A DNA stretch of 64,000 bases from Phoronis australis (Eukaryota > Phoronida > Phoronidae), in contig NMRA01000204.1 in NCBI GenBank assembly GCA_002633005.1, positions 192,260-256,259 of the forward strand, written 5' to 3'. The position numbers and the translations under genes were made by a program. The notes beneath the pieces are model-generated. The model did no database searches and was not told where the DNA came from. It saw nothing but the letters and a program-made list of their open reading frames with translations. This document shows, piece by piece, positions 22,085 through 35,368 of the stretch (position 1 is the first letter of the stretch; each line of letters begins with the position of its first letter).

Positions 22085-23770
22085 TTTTTTCTATTTGTAG
22101 CTCGTCCAGGGCCTGGAACTTTTCTCTTTTAAGAGGATTTCCTCTTTTTTGATTTCCAGTTTCCTCTTTTTCGTCTCCTTTTGCATCATTGTTTTGACTT
22201 TGTTCATACAAAAACCAATATTTTAATATTTTTTAGTTGCAATTAAATTTTATAACAGAGAAAACGTCAGTATCACATGAGCCTGATAATTTGTAAAACG
22301 ATGTGTCACCTGGAAAATTTTCCTCCTTTTTGTCATTGGTCATTCCAAGCCCTGTTCATGTTGTCATACTTTATAACATTTTGTAGTAGACTGCAATGAT
22401 TCAATCCGAGGGCAAAACTTCTGTTTAGAATAAAATAATTCCTTAGGTACCTTCCGTATTCAAAGATCTTCTAATGGTGTGTCTATTTAGATCATTAGGG
22501 TTACATTGTACTCGAGCCAAGCCAAGCCAAACCAGCAATTGGCTTGAATGATTCGAAGTACCTTGTAACTAGTTGGTAGTTGGGAAATGAATTGTGTACC
22601 AAGAGTTAAATTGAATTTGTCCATTTCAAAAGCTTGCTACGTTTATTTCTGCAGATGCTGGAAGCTATACAAAATGTTATTTGGTGACGATTAAACCAAG
22701 TTGACAGTAAAATAAAATTTTCTTAAACTTACTTTAAATTTGTTCAAAATTTCAGCAGAGTTAATTCTCAACCATATTATGCTCTAGTAAACCGAAGACA
22801 TTTTACTTGTGTAGTACTCTTTATTAGTTTATGTAGCGATGCTTTTAATTACTTCCTCATAACGTTAACAATTTTCTTACTTTGACGAGTGACAGCAGCA
22901 GGAATTAAAAGACTGAAGTTTTCATTGATTCAAGATAGGTATAATTATCTCCTGATTATAACATGAATGCTAGTTATCATGCTCGTGCGATCAATACCAA
23001 AGACTTTAAGTCAACACGGCGAAGGTGGTGCTCTTGAATGTTTCTGACGCGCTGCAGCTGTTACCTGGCTTCAAGACTCATTTGTGGGACTCGGAAACGG
23101 AAACTTGTTGACGCGGGTTCTTCACTGCTGTTCTTTATCCACTGCCATGACAGATACGAATAACAGAATATTTTGGGTTAGTGAGTTGGACAGGTACTGT
23201 AACAAAAGAGAGTTGCAGGTTTAAGTGTTTAATACTTGACTCTGGGCTTTTGCAATTTACAGAGTTATGTCCCATGACCATTAGCACAATAGGAACTAAC
23301 CGGAGACTGATAGACGTGATTAGAGTAGGTTTACACATTAGCTTTTTAATTAAAATCCAATCCAGTTGAGTTTTGACTTTCCTTGCTGTACCTGGTAAAC
23401 ATATTTATTTATCTAGAATTTTAACCTATTTTGTCTTAATTGTTTTATGTTAAGTGCGGTTGAATACTTCAATTAGCTTTTTACAATTAATGCATTGTTG
23501 ATATTCTAATTATTTGTCACAGAATGTATGATGTCTATTTTACAGTCTTTAATAGAATTAATGACGGTGAGATCAGTAGCCTTAATAACAACCAGTTTTT
23601 GATTTCTTTCCTATTAAAGACCGCATTTAAGACAATAAAATAGTTATTTTTACAACCAGTGTTCTTTTATTGATTGGTTTTTATTTTATTATAATAGACA
23701 ATCTGCTGTGCATGTTTCTGCTTGTTTACCATGTTCTTCATGAATGTTTCCACATTTCCGTCATCCCCAT
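22085..23770. other. Stretch without recognised gene
   Basis: Only a CT-rich tract at about 22110-22190 and the short direct repeat GAGCCAAGCCAAGCCAAACC near 22515 stand out. Confidence 0.5.
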
Positions 23771-23779
23771 CATGACGGC

Positions 23780-24165
23780 GTTCTCCCGTTCAGTGACTAC
23801 CAGAGGTTAAGGCTTGTGCGCCTGTGATAGCATCGATCTCCTTTGTTAACTGCCAAGCACAGTCTTTTGTCTGGTAGCTCATTACATACCACATGTGAAT
23901 ACAATCAAACCCAGAGCGAACTGGTACGTTTGAAAAGAATAAATTGTCGTAAGTTTGGTGGCGGTCGGGCGATTTTCGCGGGTCAAAAGCATTTGAGGAG
24001 GAATTCAGGAATTCTATTGGTTTTTGTTCAAATATGTTATAACTTAACTTTTATTTTAACAGTACAGCCCAGTCAGGCTAGATAGGATCTTATTGGAGAT
24101 TAGAGCAATTATCGAACAAAAGAGAGCTGGCCCTCCAACCATGAATGCCAGAATGAAGTTAATCA
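23780..24165 (+). repeat. Dispersed repeat A, copy 1 (pair with 39680-40115)
   Basis: Shares long stretches with 39680-40115, including CGTTCAGTGACT, TTTGTTAACTGCCAAGCAC, AAACCCAGAGCGAA and ATCTTATTGGAGATTAGA. The right end is open in frame in both copies (ILLEIRAIIEQKRAGP here). Copy 1 lacks a stretch of about 30 bp near 23880 that copy 2 has. Confidence 0.8.
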
Positions 24166-24469
24166 GTTGTGTGCAATATTGGCTACAGGGGTCATCTTCC
24201 CAACTTGTCCTTGGGCTATAGAATTTAACAAGTTGGGATTAACGGGACAACGCCGTCGTCATGTGACTTGTCACATCATCTCATCATCCCAATCACCACC
24301 GTTGTTGCCTTCTGATTCAGTTGACATTGTTGTTTATTCAGACACTGTCACTTCAATCATTCCTGTCTGCCATCCATACAATGGAAGCAATAATGAATCT
24401 GCAGGACTGGTATGTCGATCGTCCTCATCACATTTTTCATCATGGTAGTCTTGATTATCTTCGTCCTCC

Positions 24470-24585
24470 CATCACCACCACCACCATTAAACCACCAATC
24501 ACACCACCACCTGAACCACATTCACGAACAACCATCCACTATCAACCACCACCTTGATAACAACCACCACCACCACCACTATTCT
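24470..24585 (+). repeat. CCA-rich low-complexity stretch
   Basis: Irregular CCACCA/ATCACCACC repeats. Frames through it give Pro/Thr or His runs, which should not be read as protein. Confidence 0.85.
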
Positions 24586-24688
24586 TGAGGTTCAACTTCA
24601 TCAAGTTTACCATCTGAGCTATTTTTTGTTATTGCACCTCACAAGATACTTTTTAACCGATAGATCTTCGTACGAGCTGTTTTCAGAT

Positions 24689-24748
24689 CAAACTGAAGAC
24701 GTGAAGCAACTTATAAATGCTCTAAGGCTCTTTACATTTCATTGGTCA
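24689..24748 (+). other. Possible exon (weak)
   Basis: The acceptor is GAGCTGTTTTCAG and a donor-like GTAAAA follows. The peptide QTEDVKQLINALRLFTFHWS is well formed, but the frame stays open far past the donor to 24919. No family recognised. Confidence 0.2.
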
Positions 24749-27059
24749 AGTAAAATCTTGACATTTGGGCAAATATTTGATTTACAGTATCTCATTATTT
24801 TGGAAATGTTACACCATAGTTTGTTTTGCTTTGTTTCCTTAGTAACAGGTGTCCATAGGTTAGTCACCAACAGTTTGCTCGCAACTGATTATGCGCATAA
24901 AATTAGTAACATATCATGACTGGATTGCATAAAACCTTGAATCAGTCTGATTATTGCATGACGTCAAATGCGTTATTCAACAATGGCAATGTGGTGCGTG
25001 ATAATGCGACGTCATTGTTGCTATCCTGTACGCCACTGGGCCCAGGTAAATAGTATATTCTGTAGAACAACTTCCTGGCACCAACTGCAAGAGCGGTATC
25101 CAGGTGATGTAAACTAATGATATTAAATGACAAATCTGTGAAGCGGACAGCTAAACAGTTCAAAATGCATAGTTAAGACATCTTTAATGTATGTGTTAAC
25201 ATTAGGGATTAGGCCAATAACAGCATAGCTCATTTTTCTGGTCTGATTTTTGAAAATCTTAGTGGTGTGGTATTTTTTCGTTGTTCATTTTTTCAAAAAG
25301 AAAACCGACCTGATACAAGCAAAAATGGTTCATGATTTTTCCTTGTTGCTTGGCAAAGTATTGGCTTGTCCTTGCTTGTGTACCTTAGTGCATCTTTTCA
25401 AAAAACAAGACCAGTGTTTTTGTTTTTTTAGTTGGTAAGTGCTGGTCTCGGAATGACCTGAACCATCAGCTGTTCCGCCATATTGTGTTGATTCTAATTT
25501 CAAGAATCTTACTGTAGTCACATAAGCCACACTGATAATGATACCAGTATTGGTAAGTAACTTCATCAGCATTTTATGTGCATGTCATTGTCAGCTTCTT
25601 ACTAGCCATCCAATAGAAAAATTACCATTACCTTTGGAAATTTTTTATGGCTGTTGACCGACTGTCTTCTTCCTGAGTAGTGATTACCACTTTAAGGAGA
25701 AGTTCTTGAAAATAGTACGTTGTAAATAGGGCTGGGGCATAAGAAAATGGCTGCTAATCAACAGCCATTGAAAATATTTAGAGGCAATTCTCATATTTCT
25801 ATTAGATGGCTATTTAGCAACTGACTATAAATTGATGTCAGTGGTTTTGACAAAGGGCTTAGTAAGTTTTTTCAGTTGACAAAATAAAATTCACCAAGTA
25901 TGTGAAGTTTTCTTGCATGCTTGGATGCACTTTATTTGTGATTGACATGAAATGTGTACACAATCTAACTTATCCAAAGGTTGGCTCTCGTGGTCGAATG
26001 CGGACACAAGATGGCACTGACTGGCAGCTATTTTTCAAATTTTCACTTGTCATAGCTGGATAGCCCCCAATACCTTTTGTGTGGTTTTTCATAGAATTTG
26101 GTATCAGATAGCACTTGTCAAGCACTGCTATCTGATTGCATTGGTATGTTGTTAAACCTTAATAGTCTCGAATTTTCTGAGATTTTCTGACAACTGTTTT
26201 TTGCCTCATTCTTTGCTGCATGGTTGCTAGCTTATCAGCAGCTGTTCATACCTATATGTTTCTTAAATCAGTTTTGTCGTCATTTCTGATCGGCGTCTAT
26301 TTTCATTGTCGTTGTCTTCATCATTTCCAGTTATTTATGACATTACCAAACGTTTAAGAATTGGGGCAATCCTCTTTGGTTACAGTCCGTGTCCAGTTGA
26401 CCTGAATTTTACAGGCAGCATTTCCTATCAATAATGAAGACCTATTGGTTGAAATTACGCCGTATGGCACTGTAATGGACTCTTTTTATTTGCTTATTGA
26501 GCTGTAGCTTAGGTGTCCTTTCACCGATCAGCAACTCAATTTTTCCAAGTGTCACTCTCTAGCGCTTTCATTATCCAAGCGTTTTGTTGAACTCTGAATT
26601 CTGTTTTTTAAGTGGTATAAACTGATAGTATGATATGTAGTGTTCAGCTCTTGGTAAGGGGTAAATTTCTGATTGCTAAGTTATGCTGCTCTAATGCCCT
26701 TTGAACGGGATGTGTATGTACCTTTTTTGAAGGGAATTTTGGTTAATATGACATAGTTTTATATATCTTTATTTATGATACTGTAAAATGTATTCGGAAC
26801 CATTTAAGTTGATTTATAAGAATAAAAATGATAAAGCACCCATTACTCTGATGCTGTTAATCCATGCAAATACTGTGTGGCTGGGTAAATTGCTGTTGTG
26901 TTACTTTTTATCATTTCTGGCATAATTTCTCAATTTAAATGGCTAATTATGTACCGAGTCGAGGGCAGAAAACCAAGAGCAGGTGTTTATGCCATTAAAC
27001 ACAGCTAAATTATGTCACCCTTATGGTTCAAAGAATTTTTATTTTATTTACTTCATATA

Positions 27060-27970
27060 TACATATTTTTATGCGGGTGCATATTGCCATCATCTCTGGG
27101 CATCAGGTTGCCCAACGTCCACAGCTGTTTTTCTTTAACCCCTTGCAGGACCGTATTGAAGTTTGGCAGGTGTGTTCCTACATCGCTGGTGACAGATGAC
27201 GATGAGTTTTGGACCGACCCAATTACAGCTGTGGCAATCATATTTTTTACGTTTGCCTTTTGTATCTTCAGATTTCCTTGACGTATTTTCATGAAATTCA
27301 GCAAATAGGGGACAATGGTGCCATTCCATTTAAGGAAAGATTTGACAAATTTTACGCCACCTTGTGGACATTGAGTTGTTATTTGCATCTGTTTCCTGGC
27401 GTCCCCCTCTCTATCTGCCATACCGATCAAAGGATCATTATAAAAGTTTACAGATGTGTTGCTGATGAAAAGGTCACAACACACATCAACATTCGGGTGT
27501 GTCTGACTACTGTGTTGCCCCCTAGTGACTATTTTGTTTTTTTTGCTCTGCGACCGAATCTCCTTAAATCTTTGAAGGGGCTTTGTGAAATTTGAAAGAT
27601 GTATTCCTATGGAGCGGTCGACAACTGGTAACGAGTGTTGAATTGATCCAGATACCACCGTGACTCCTAAGTGGCAAATTTTTTTTTTCTACCTTTGCCT
27701 CTTCGAATTTCAGTAATGTAGTTTCACGAAATTCGGCAAATAGGTTTTTATTAAGGAGACGACAACGCCTTTTTGGACAGATTTGATTTTTCTGCACCTC
27801 TGGTGGCTATTTTTGTTATTTTTATGTCCGTTTTCTGGTGTCCACATCACTATCTGCCATTCCGCTTAAAGGATTATGAAAATTTCTGGCTGATGGTGAG
27901 TTTTGGATGTTTTTTACTATTCTGGCACCTCTTTTTGCATCTATGGATGTATCTCCTTAACCTTTGGATA
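27060..27970 (+). repeat. Modular 144-bp repeat family, block 5 (six consecutive modules)
   Basis: The best-ordered block. Module cores (ATGAAATTTGGCA position) are at 27162, 27298, 27447, 27591, 27732 and 27883, so spacings are 136, 149, 144, 141 and 151 bp. Every third module is most alike, giving a higher-order unit of 429-436 bp. Each module ends with a GCCMYCTRGTGG-like box, several diverged. Confidence 0.8.
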
Positions 27971-27974
27971 CAAA

Positions 27975-30900
27975 TATGCAAGATTAAAAAATAAAAATTG
28001 CTCTTACACTTTTCTGAATTATCATTTTGTCTTTGTTTCATGTTTTTTTCCATCAAAATCATATTAATCTTAGTTTTTGATAGACCTTCATGCAAAAGTG
28101 TAATTTATTAAAAATAAGTCCCAAAAGCGTTTTGGAGAACAATAAGTATCTGAAAGTTTCATATGAATCGGACCAGCCATTTCATGGAATATGATGTTCC
28201 AAAATTTGGCCATACTTGGACGTTTTTCTAGGGTCCTACATAATCTTATTAGGTTGATGTGCTAAAAGCATCTAACCTTGCCTTTGTTCAAACAGTTTAT
28301 ACAGTTGTGAAATCCTGTTCAAGTGAAGATGTTTATTTGAATTATCCTAACAACATCAACCTTATTTGTGATAGATTCTGTGGTATTATTTTTTAACAAC
28401 AGTGTTGTGGTCGGCTTTAAGGTTGTGGTTCGTTTAGCGAACTCATGATAAACGTCAGAAAAAGGTGAAAATTATCCGGTTTTAAGAGAAGAAAATGTTT
28501 CCTGTTGAAAGTTTTACCACAGTTCTAGGCATCAGTTTGTACTTTTAAATGGTTTCTATTGTTATTGATTTTTATTTTTGAGTGATAGAACACATGATTT
28601 TGGCTAGACTTTTCTAGACAGTTTATGAACTTTACTCTGGAATGCTTTTGGTCATGTGGCCATGATTTTTTGGTAAAAGGTCTATTGATAGAAAAAAATG
28701 ACTTCCGACTAGCATTATTCAATTTTTTAATTAAAACTAAAATGAAAATAGTCACAAACCATATCTGGGATTTTTCTTAAATTGAGCCAATTTTTAAGCT
28801 AAAAATATACCCAGTGTTCACAGCACTTTTCTAAAAATGATGTGACTCTTAATGCTAATTTAAATAATAATGGAAAACGATATGTGATACAGTTTACACA
28901 TTTGGAGACTGTGCTGTCAGATAACTCAGACATTGCTACAGTCTGTGATCCTTGGGATATCACATTCCAAAGTTTGACGGCTTGCTCAAACAGCAATGGC
29001 TAAAAAAACGTGTTTGAGTTTTGCGTGTCAACAGTCAAACAGTCACAGATGGTCTTGACAGTGACTGCAACTTAATACCATTTTCCTTCTGTTGCTAACT
29101 AAAACTTGAAGTGTGTCCATTGAGGGTCACATGATTCGCTAAGGTTAACCTCTGGATATCTTGGAGATACCATCCATGCAACTTAATAGAATGTGTTGTA
29201 GATGACCCTGCAAAAAGCCAACTTCTCAGTGCTGCATTCACCTCTTTGTTGATCACCGCCATTTTAATTTGTGCAAAGGTTGCTGGGAAATTTTTGGTTT
29301 TGGAAGGAAATTTCCCTATAACACAGAACCATGCTGAGTACCAAGGCTATCTTGCAGTCTGCCTCAGCACAGGTCCACTTCCTGCCCACAAAATCCTTCC
29401 CATCTATTTGTCCTGCCTCTCAAATGAAAGCAGTAGTTGTTTACTCTGCAGATAAGATTTAGAGAGATAACAGAAAAAAATCGTAATCAATAAGAATAAA
29501 GCTAAGTAATGACGACAAAAGTAGTGGAAGTAATCTGTAACTTGTCAAAAATGTGCCCATGAATGTCAACTGTGTGTACGATTGTAGCCTATACAAGGTG
29601 GTGTTTCATTTTGGGAATAGGCTATCTAATTTACATTTCCCCCAAGAAAATTACAAAACAAGACAAAACTTTGTTTTGATTGGTCATTTCAAAGCATTTC
29701 TCGAAAGCTTGAAAGTGCACCGAAAAGATTGATTAAATTTGATTTTGAAAAGCAGCAGTCAGTTAGTTCTTCTGTTGTATTTCTCAAATGCTGTTTATGT
29801 TTCATTTTAAAATGAATCTTTAGAGTATCAGTCATTGAATTTAGTAAGAAATAGGGACATTTGAAAAATTCTGTCATTCCAAAATTTGTTGTAAACATTT
29901 TGACAATTCAATTGCCCTTTTCTGCAAGATAAAATACCTATTCTATTTGCCAGACATTCAACTGTCAGAAATAGCAAATTTCAACCTGTCTCAAGTCAAC
30001 TAAAAGTGTGAAAATGGTACAAAAAATCAATGTACTGAGGAGTCATTGCTTTTTATAGGCTTTTCGAACAATCTTTCAGACTATCAACACTCCCAATTAT
30101 TCAGAAATTTCATAATTCAGTATCGGCCCTATGGGCCAATGGCACTTCAGACCTTTAGCCTAATTCAGGCTATCGAGCTGACCCCGAATTATTTGTTATT
30201 CCAGCGCAGTGAACTTCAAAATATTACCCATACTGCTTTGAATGACCGGTGGCACCTTGAGTGATTTATGAACTGTTGTTGACTATAACATGTAATCATA
30301 GATTACAGACAACAGATTCGAAACTCCGTCATTTTCTTGCATAATGTCCTAGAGGAGGTGCCATTCTCTAAACAGCAAACTCAGCTTTCGGTTAGTGTAT
30401 TGTGAGGGGAACATGTGCTTGTATCTATTTTGCTGTCCAGGACAACGAACAGAAAAATAATTTTGGTATTGAAACGCTGTTCAATTTCTTTCAATACTAG
30501 AACTCTTGGTATCATGAGTACTTTTGACAACAGCTGACCATGATTAGCAGACAACGTACATGCCAGAAGTAATACGTGCTATGTCTGCCAGGTGTCGCTA
30601 GTGAATAGTGACGTACGGCCTATGCATAAGATCACAGATTTTGTCCATTGAAAATATATGGAGTCAACGGTGGTCCATGCACTATAGTCTATGTTGTAAT
30701 GAAGGAACACAATGCTACTGAAGATTGATTGTGTCACTCAGCCATTGGTGTTTATGCAATAGTAGTTAAAGCAGGACCTGAAGATGCAAGCCTTTTGCTA
30801 TTAGCTGTTGACACCACTTTCTATTCTTATATGAATTAGACAAAGTACATTTAGACATGGGAACACTAACAGTGGGAGGCTTCATATTTGAACAGAGTGC

Positions 30901-31170
30901 TTCCACATATAGATTACTGTGGCATTTGCCATTCAGCGAAAGCAAGCATAGCTTTTCAATCAGAACGACTACAATAGTCAAGCAGCTTTAGCCATAACAG
31001 GAGCAGACAATGGATCTAACACAATCAAGGTTCTAAATAGTCTGATTCAGTTGTCACTAAGTCAAAGGTCCCTTGCTGCGCAGTGAGGGGAACTGTTGAA
31101 TACCATTAAGATCCAAGGTTTTTCAAGACTGAGTGTCTATAATTGTCAGGGACTGACATTGTAGGCATTT
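27975..31170. other. Stretch without recognised gene
   Basis: AT-rich, with short scattered open frames and no splice-bordered segment that I trust. A word at 28196-28245 (TTTGG.CATA...CCTACATAA) recurs at 41318-41360. Confidence 0.45.
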
Positions 31171-31174
31171 CATT

Positions 31175-31360
31175 TCAGTCATGTGAATTCTCAGCAAATC
31201 GTAGTAACTGCTCTTTCCGATAATCAGAAACACGTATTCCTCGTTCTTGCAAATATTTCATGGGATCTGGGACTTTTAAAGCGCAAAAATCGGGTGCAGT
31301 TTCACCAGAGTAGAAAGCGGTGTGACTACCAGGCTGCCATCTTGAATTTCTGTCCACCAA
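31175..31360 (-). pseudogene. SAP-like coding fragment
   Basis: The minus strand reads MVDRNSRWQPGSHTAFYSGE, then FCALKVPDPMKYLQERGIRV and SDYRKEQLLRFAENSHD, then stop. The pattern L..PMKYLQERGI.VS.YRKEQLL resembles a SAP-type helix-extended-helix motif (hydrophobic L..YL..RG...SG.R..L). Proteins of several animal mobile elements begin this way. No downstream exon was found, so it is probably a fragment. Confidence 0.35.
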
Positions 31361-31689
31361 ATCTGAGTCGCGTTCAAGCGAGACCCTTTCGTGGCCTCAG
31401 TACACTAATGGAAGCGCCAATATGAAAGTTTGTCACCACAGCTATCACTTTTCTGAGCAATCCTCTGATCAGGTTCAATGAGGTCAAAGGTCACTCTCAG
31501 TGCAAACATAAAGTTTGAGCTAGACACCAAAGCTTGAGACATATGATCTGTACTTGTAAGCGTTTCGCAATGTAAAACTTTGGAGTTATTTTGTCCACTC
31601 ATTGGGTTCATGAAGTGTATGTTAATTTGGAGTTAACTTTTTCAGTGAATTTGTGTTGCCCAATCTCAGCTGGTAAGGGTGTCAACATA

Positions 31690-32420
31690 CGGTAAAGTCG
31701 CGTGATTTTCGGACGGCCCGCCATTTTCGGCCAAGAATAAATATTTCCGAAATGAGTTTTTCATAGTCCACGAAATTCGTACAAGGTCCAAAAACTGTTT
31801 TTAATGATCTTCGAACTTCGGACAATGTCATAAACGTCGGATTTTTGCCCCGCGACTTTCGGACAAGGAAAATTTTAGAAACGCTAATTTGGGATCGACG
31901 CAACTCCCGTGTCACTAAAGCGTTCAACGGATGATTACTACTCTATAAGGCTTGAATCTGAGAATTGGTGTAACGGGCTTTGTAATTTTTACCTTGTCTT
32001 GACGATGTCATGACCGTTACTCGATTGTCTTGCGTTTAGCTTGTGTTTGGCGCTTTAGCTATGGAAAGAGTCACCGAGTCCCGCATGACGAAAATTTCTG
32101 ATGAAAATACAAATGGGAAATACACCGAAGGCTGCAGTTTTTCGTTGTAGCGTAACATGTGCTCTGGTTTAATTAGACCGTGTTGTTCGACTTCGGACTG
32201 TGACATTGAACTTGCACGCCTGACATCAACTTGCGTGTTTACGAAACGTTTTTATTTTTAAAACGTCCTGGCCTTTGCAAATGCCCTTGTTAGTGGCTAA
32301 AATCTCCGGCGACGTGTCCCGATTTTATTCTTGACGTGATGAGAAATATTTTTTGTTTAGGCCCCCATTCACAATAGGCCACAGCTAAGTCTGTCCGTAG
32401 GATATCGCGCGTTCAAAGTA
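31690..32420. promoter_or_regulatory. CpG-rich patch, possible promoter or unmethylated island
   Basis: About five CpG per 60 bp at 31681-31920 against roughly one per 60 bp nearby, with TTCGGAC repeated at least four times. No TATA box or first exon could be tied to it. Confidence 0.35.
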
Positions 32421-32429
32421 GTGTAGATA

Positions 32430-34200
32430 GTGAACAGCAGCAGCCGAATGAGACGGAGCCAAAGTAAAGCTGGTTAAAAATCAAACATAGTGCAAGGCCC
32501 AGCACTCAGAAAGGGGCGCGGCGCACACGCAATTGTTACAGAGACATTGCATCCCTGTCCTATGTTGTGTAAGCGCCGGTGTGCTATAACACATATCAAA
32601 AACTAATGTACATCCACGTAACCACGTTTCATTACCCTTACAAATTGTCTGTTGCTCTCTGATAAGCATCGCAGATGCAAGAATCTCGTACTGTTGTAAT
32701 GCTCCAGAAAGGGTCAACTGGTTGATGGCTCATTAAATTTCCAAAATATTATTTTTCGGTTTTAAAGAGACGTTTTCCAACTTTAGAACTCAGGCAAGAT
32801 ACCAACCACTTGCAGGTGTTACCTTCCTAAGCGTTTCACTCATCCAATTACATCTAAGGCCAATGCACCGGAAAGTGTTAAGTTTTCAAAATATTATTTT
32901 TCCAACTTTTTCAAAGAGTATGAGTGACAGGATGCACCATCAGTACACGTACTAAGGGTGTTAAAACAATAATTGTATATTGCTTGTCACGCGCACAGTC
33001 TGTTTTTGCTATGGTAACGACCTTCTAGTTTCAATTGTGTTGAATCTTATGGGAAATCTCAAATTAAATATGCTGTTAATGTTGGCACACCTCAATTTGC
33101 AGATTGAATTTGATGGAAAAATTGTCAGTTACCGTATTCAGCTAAAGTTCTGTTTTCTACTGAACCGTATAGCCACGCTGGTTCTAAAAGCATGACGCCT
33201 TTTTCAGCAGTTTTGCTGAATTGACTTCTTTGTGGTAATTAAGACTCGTTAGGTATTTCGTGATTATACCTCGAAGCAGTGAAATTAAAGTAGATTGAAG
33301 TAAGCGTCTTTTGTTCTCATGCACTTATTGTATCTGTTGGTAACCAACTAAAACTGCACCAGTCCAATGTCCTTCCTAAATATTTATTTTGTTCTATTTA
33401 AAAAAACTGCTGTTTACCCTGTTGAACTATCTCGAAAATGAAAATCAAACTTTTGATGCCTGTACTCTCCTCAAATCTGTCACATAATATTCTTCACTGT
33501 AATAGGATTCCATTTCCGTTATTAACTCAATCCACGGGCAATGCATGCACGCGCCATTTTCAAATTCCGTTGCTTTAGGGTTGGCTAACTCAAATAAAGC
33601 GTGAAATTTTTCTTGTGTTGTTGATGGTTTCAATTTTCTTTTGGGGACAGAAACAGAAATGTATCGTGATGGTGAGAAATGTTCTGTTGCCAGTTTTATG
33701 TAAGTAAACAGCATGATTGGATTTTTGTTTCTTAGCCAGTTTAACTAGTGAGTAAAATGCAGATTTCTCCTTGACACAAATATGGTGTATTAACTAAAAG
33801 GTTTACAATGCAGTACACCAAGGGCACATTACTAAAACATAAACTGTGATTATTAAGCATGCATCTTGCCTAGCCTACCATTTACCTGAGTGTATAGATC
33901 AGTCATCAGAGTTCACACTCTGTGAATGAAATTACCTGTCACTTGGCCAGTAAATATCCACTTGATTAGTAGCAGGATAAGCCGTGAATAAGATTCCAAG
34001 CTATGGACAGTCTGTTAGTATTCCATGGATTTTGTGCAGGATTTGAAAAGTTGAGTATTGGATTTCACAGGATTCAACAAACATCAAACAAAGCAAAATG
34101 AAGAGACATGCTTCAATTGTTTCAGAGCTGTCAGAAAATTTATTGATTTTTATCCACAACAAACGGATTTCGCACTAACTGAGCTTATTTTAATTCGCTA
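32430..34200. other. Stretch without recognised gene, apart from the fragment at 33445-33714
   Basis: Ordinary AT-rich sequence with no exon-like segment noted. Confidence 0.4.
33445..33714 (-). pseudogene. Decayed coding fragment, SYDSEEYY family, copy 2
   Basis: An 89-codon open frame includes KFHALFELANPKATEFENGA, then CMHCPWIELITEMESYYSEE and YYVTDLRRV. The EMESYYSEEYY part is shared with 9800-9960. This is the longest intact member. It may be a piece of a mobile-element ORF. Confidence 0.4.
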
Positions 34201-34204
34201 GCAG

Positions 34205-34242
34205 GCATCATTGATGGACGATTTCTTGTCTGTTGACATCAG
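34205..34242 (+). CDS. Candidate small exon of an unknown plus-strand gene
   Basis: The acceptor is CGCTAGCAG (with a CTAG/CAG double acceptor) and the donor GTAAGA is strong. Only one frame is open, reading ASLMDDFLSVDI with phase 2 at the end. It could be joined to a segment at 37554 (acceptor TTTTCAAAATCCAG, DCVTEQGMNCAVIVAPYGHL), but this is speculative. Confidence 0.35.
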
Positions 34243-34579
34243 GTAAGACCCATTGACTCTTCCTCCGTTTTTGGTAGTAATCAAAGGTTTTTATCTGTAA
34301 AAACTGTCCTGATGCTTTTGCCTCATATGATGTTTGAAACTGGATATTGCGCTGGCTTTTGACTAACTGGTGTTTAGTGTATTAAAATCAGTGATGTCAC
34401 ACAGACTTGGATAGCATCCCTTGAGTTTTTGTCACTACTGAAATGATTTCTGAATAATTGGAATATTGCGCTATAATGTGTTTATGAATATGAGAACGAA
34501 CAACTTGAAATACGCAAACAAACCCATGTTAAAGCTACATTTTGCCTTCAAAATCAAATTCGGCCTTTTTCCCCTCATA

Positions 34580-34680
34580 AATTTTGTCTCGTAGTAGTTC
34601 TTAACACGATAAGATTCCATTTCCGTGATTCATTGGTGTTAATGGGCAACCTTCAAATTACAGTATCGGCAATCAGGTGC
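34580..34680 (-). pseudogene. Decayed coding fragment, SYDSEEYY family, copy 3
   Basis: The minus strand reads ITEMESYRVKNYYETKFMRG, aligned to the other copies through EMESY and YYE..FM. Confidence 0.35.
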
Positions 34681-35368
34681 ACGAACACGTCGCCTGTGAC
34701 TTGATATTGCCTACACAGTTGACAATAATGCTAGAATATAGTGATTTGATTGAGCTTTAGGTGACAATTGTGAGACTTCCCATGGTCTAATCTTTGTTCT
34801 TGAATTATTTTTGACATTTTTCATTCTACCTTTACTACAATGTCACGTAGGTTTTTATTGTGTTCGACCATTTTATGGTTCTCTCAAAGAACTGTCATAT
34901 AGTTCAACTTTGAACTTGATTACTCCTAAATTTCAGCCTCTAAGTCGAGTAACTAAAAATTTCGATTTCAGACTCAAACTGTTACCCTTAATATAGGGGT
35001 CATCGAGTAAAACTAGGATTAGACAGTTATCGTATTGTAAGCCATTCTGTATTCAAGCATAAATAATAGACTCTCACTTGTTAATTAAGACAGAAAATGC
35101 CAGAATAATTTTGAGTTCGATCTGGAGTAAAAATGTTAGACTGCGGCTCTAGGTTTGAACGTCAGTGAAGTATTACAACTTCAAGAAAAAATTGTGTAAC
35201 GTAATTTGAAATGACATCATAGCAGTCAGTATTGTGTTTTTAAAATATCCCTTAAATATTGGCTTTTAACTCAATACTCTGTCCAAATCGTATAATAAGA
35301 TGGTTTAGTGTTTGTAAAATACATATGTAACCTGTGATAATGTTTCGAACTTATTGATCAGGCGTAGG

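Noticed and set aside
24450-24600. Pro/Thr-rich open frames
   Set aside because: Low-complexity CCA-type repeat, not protein.
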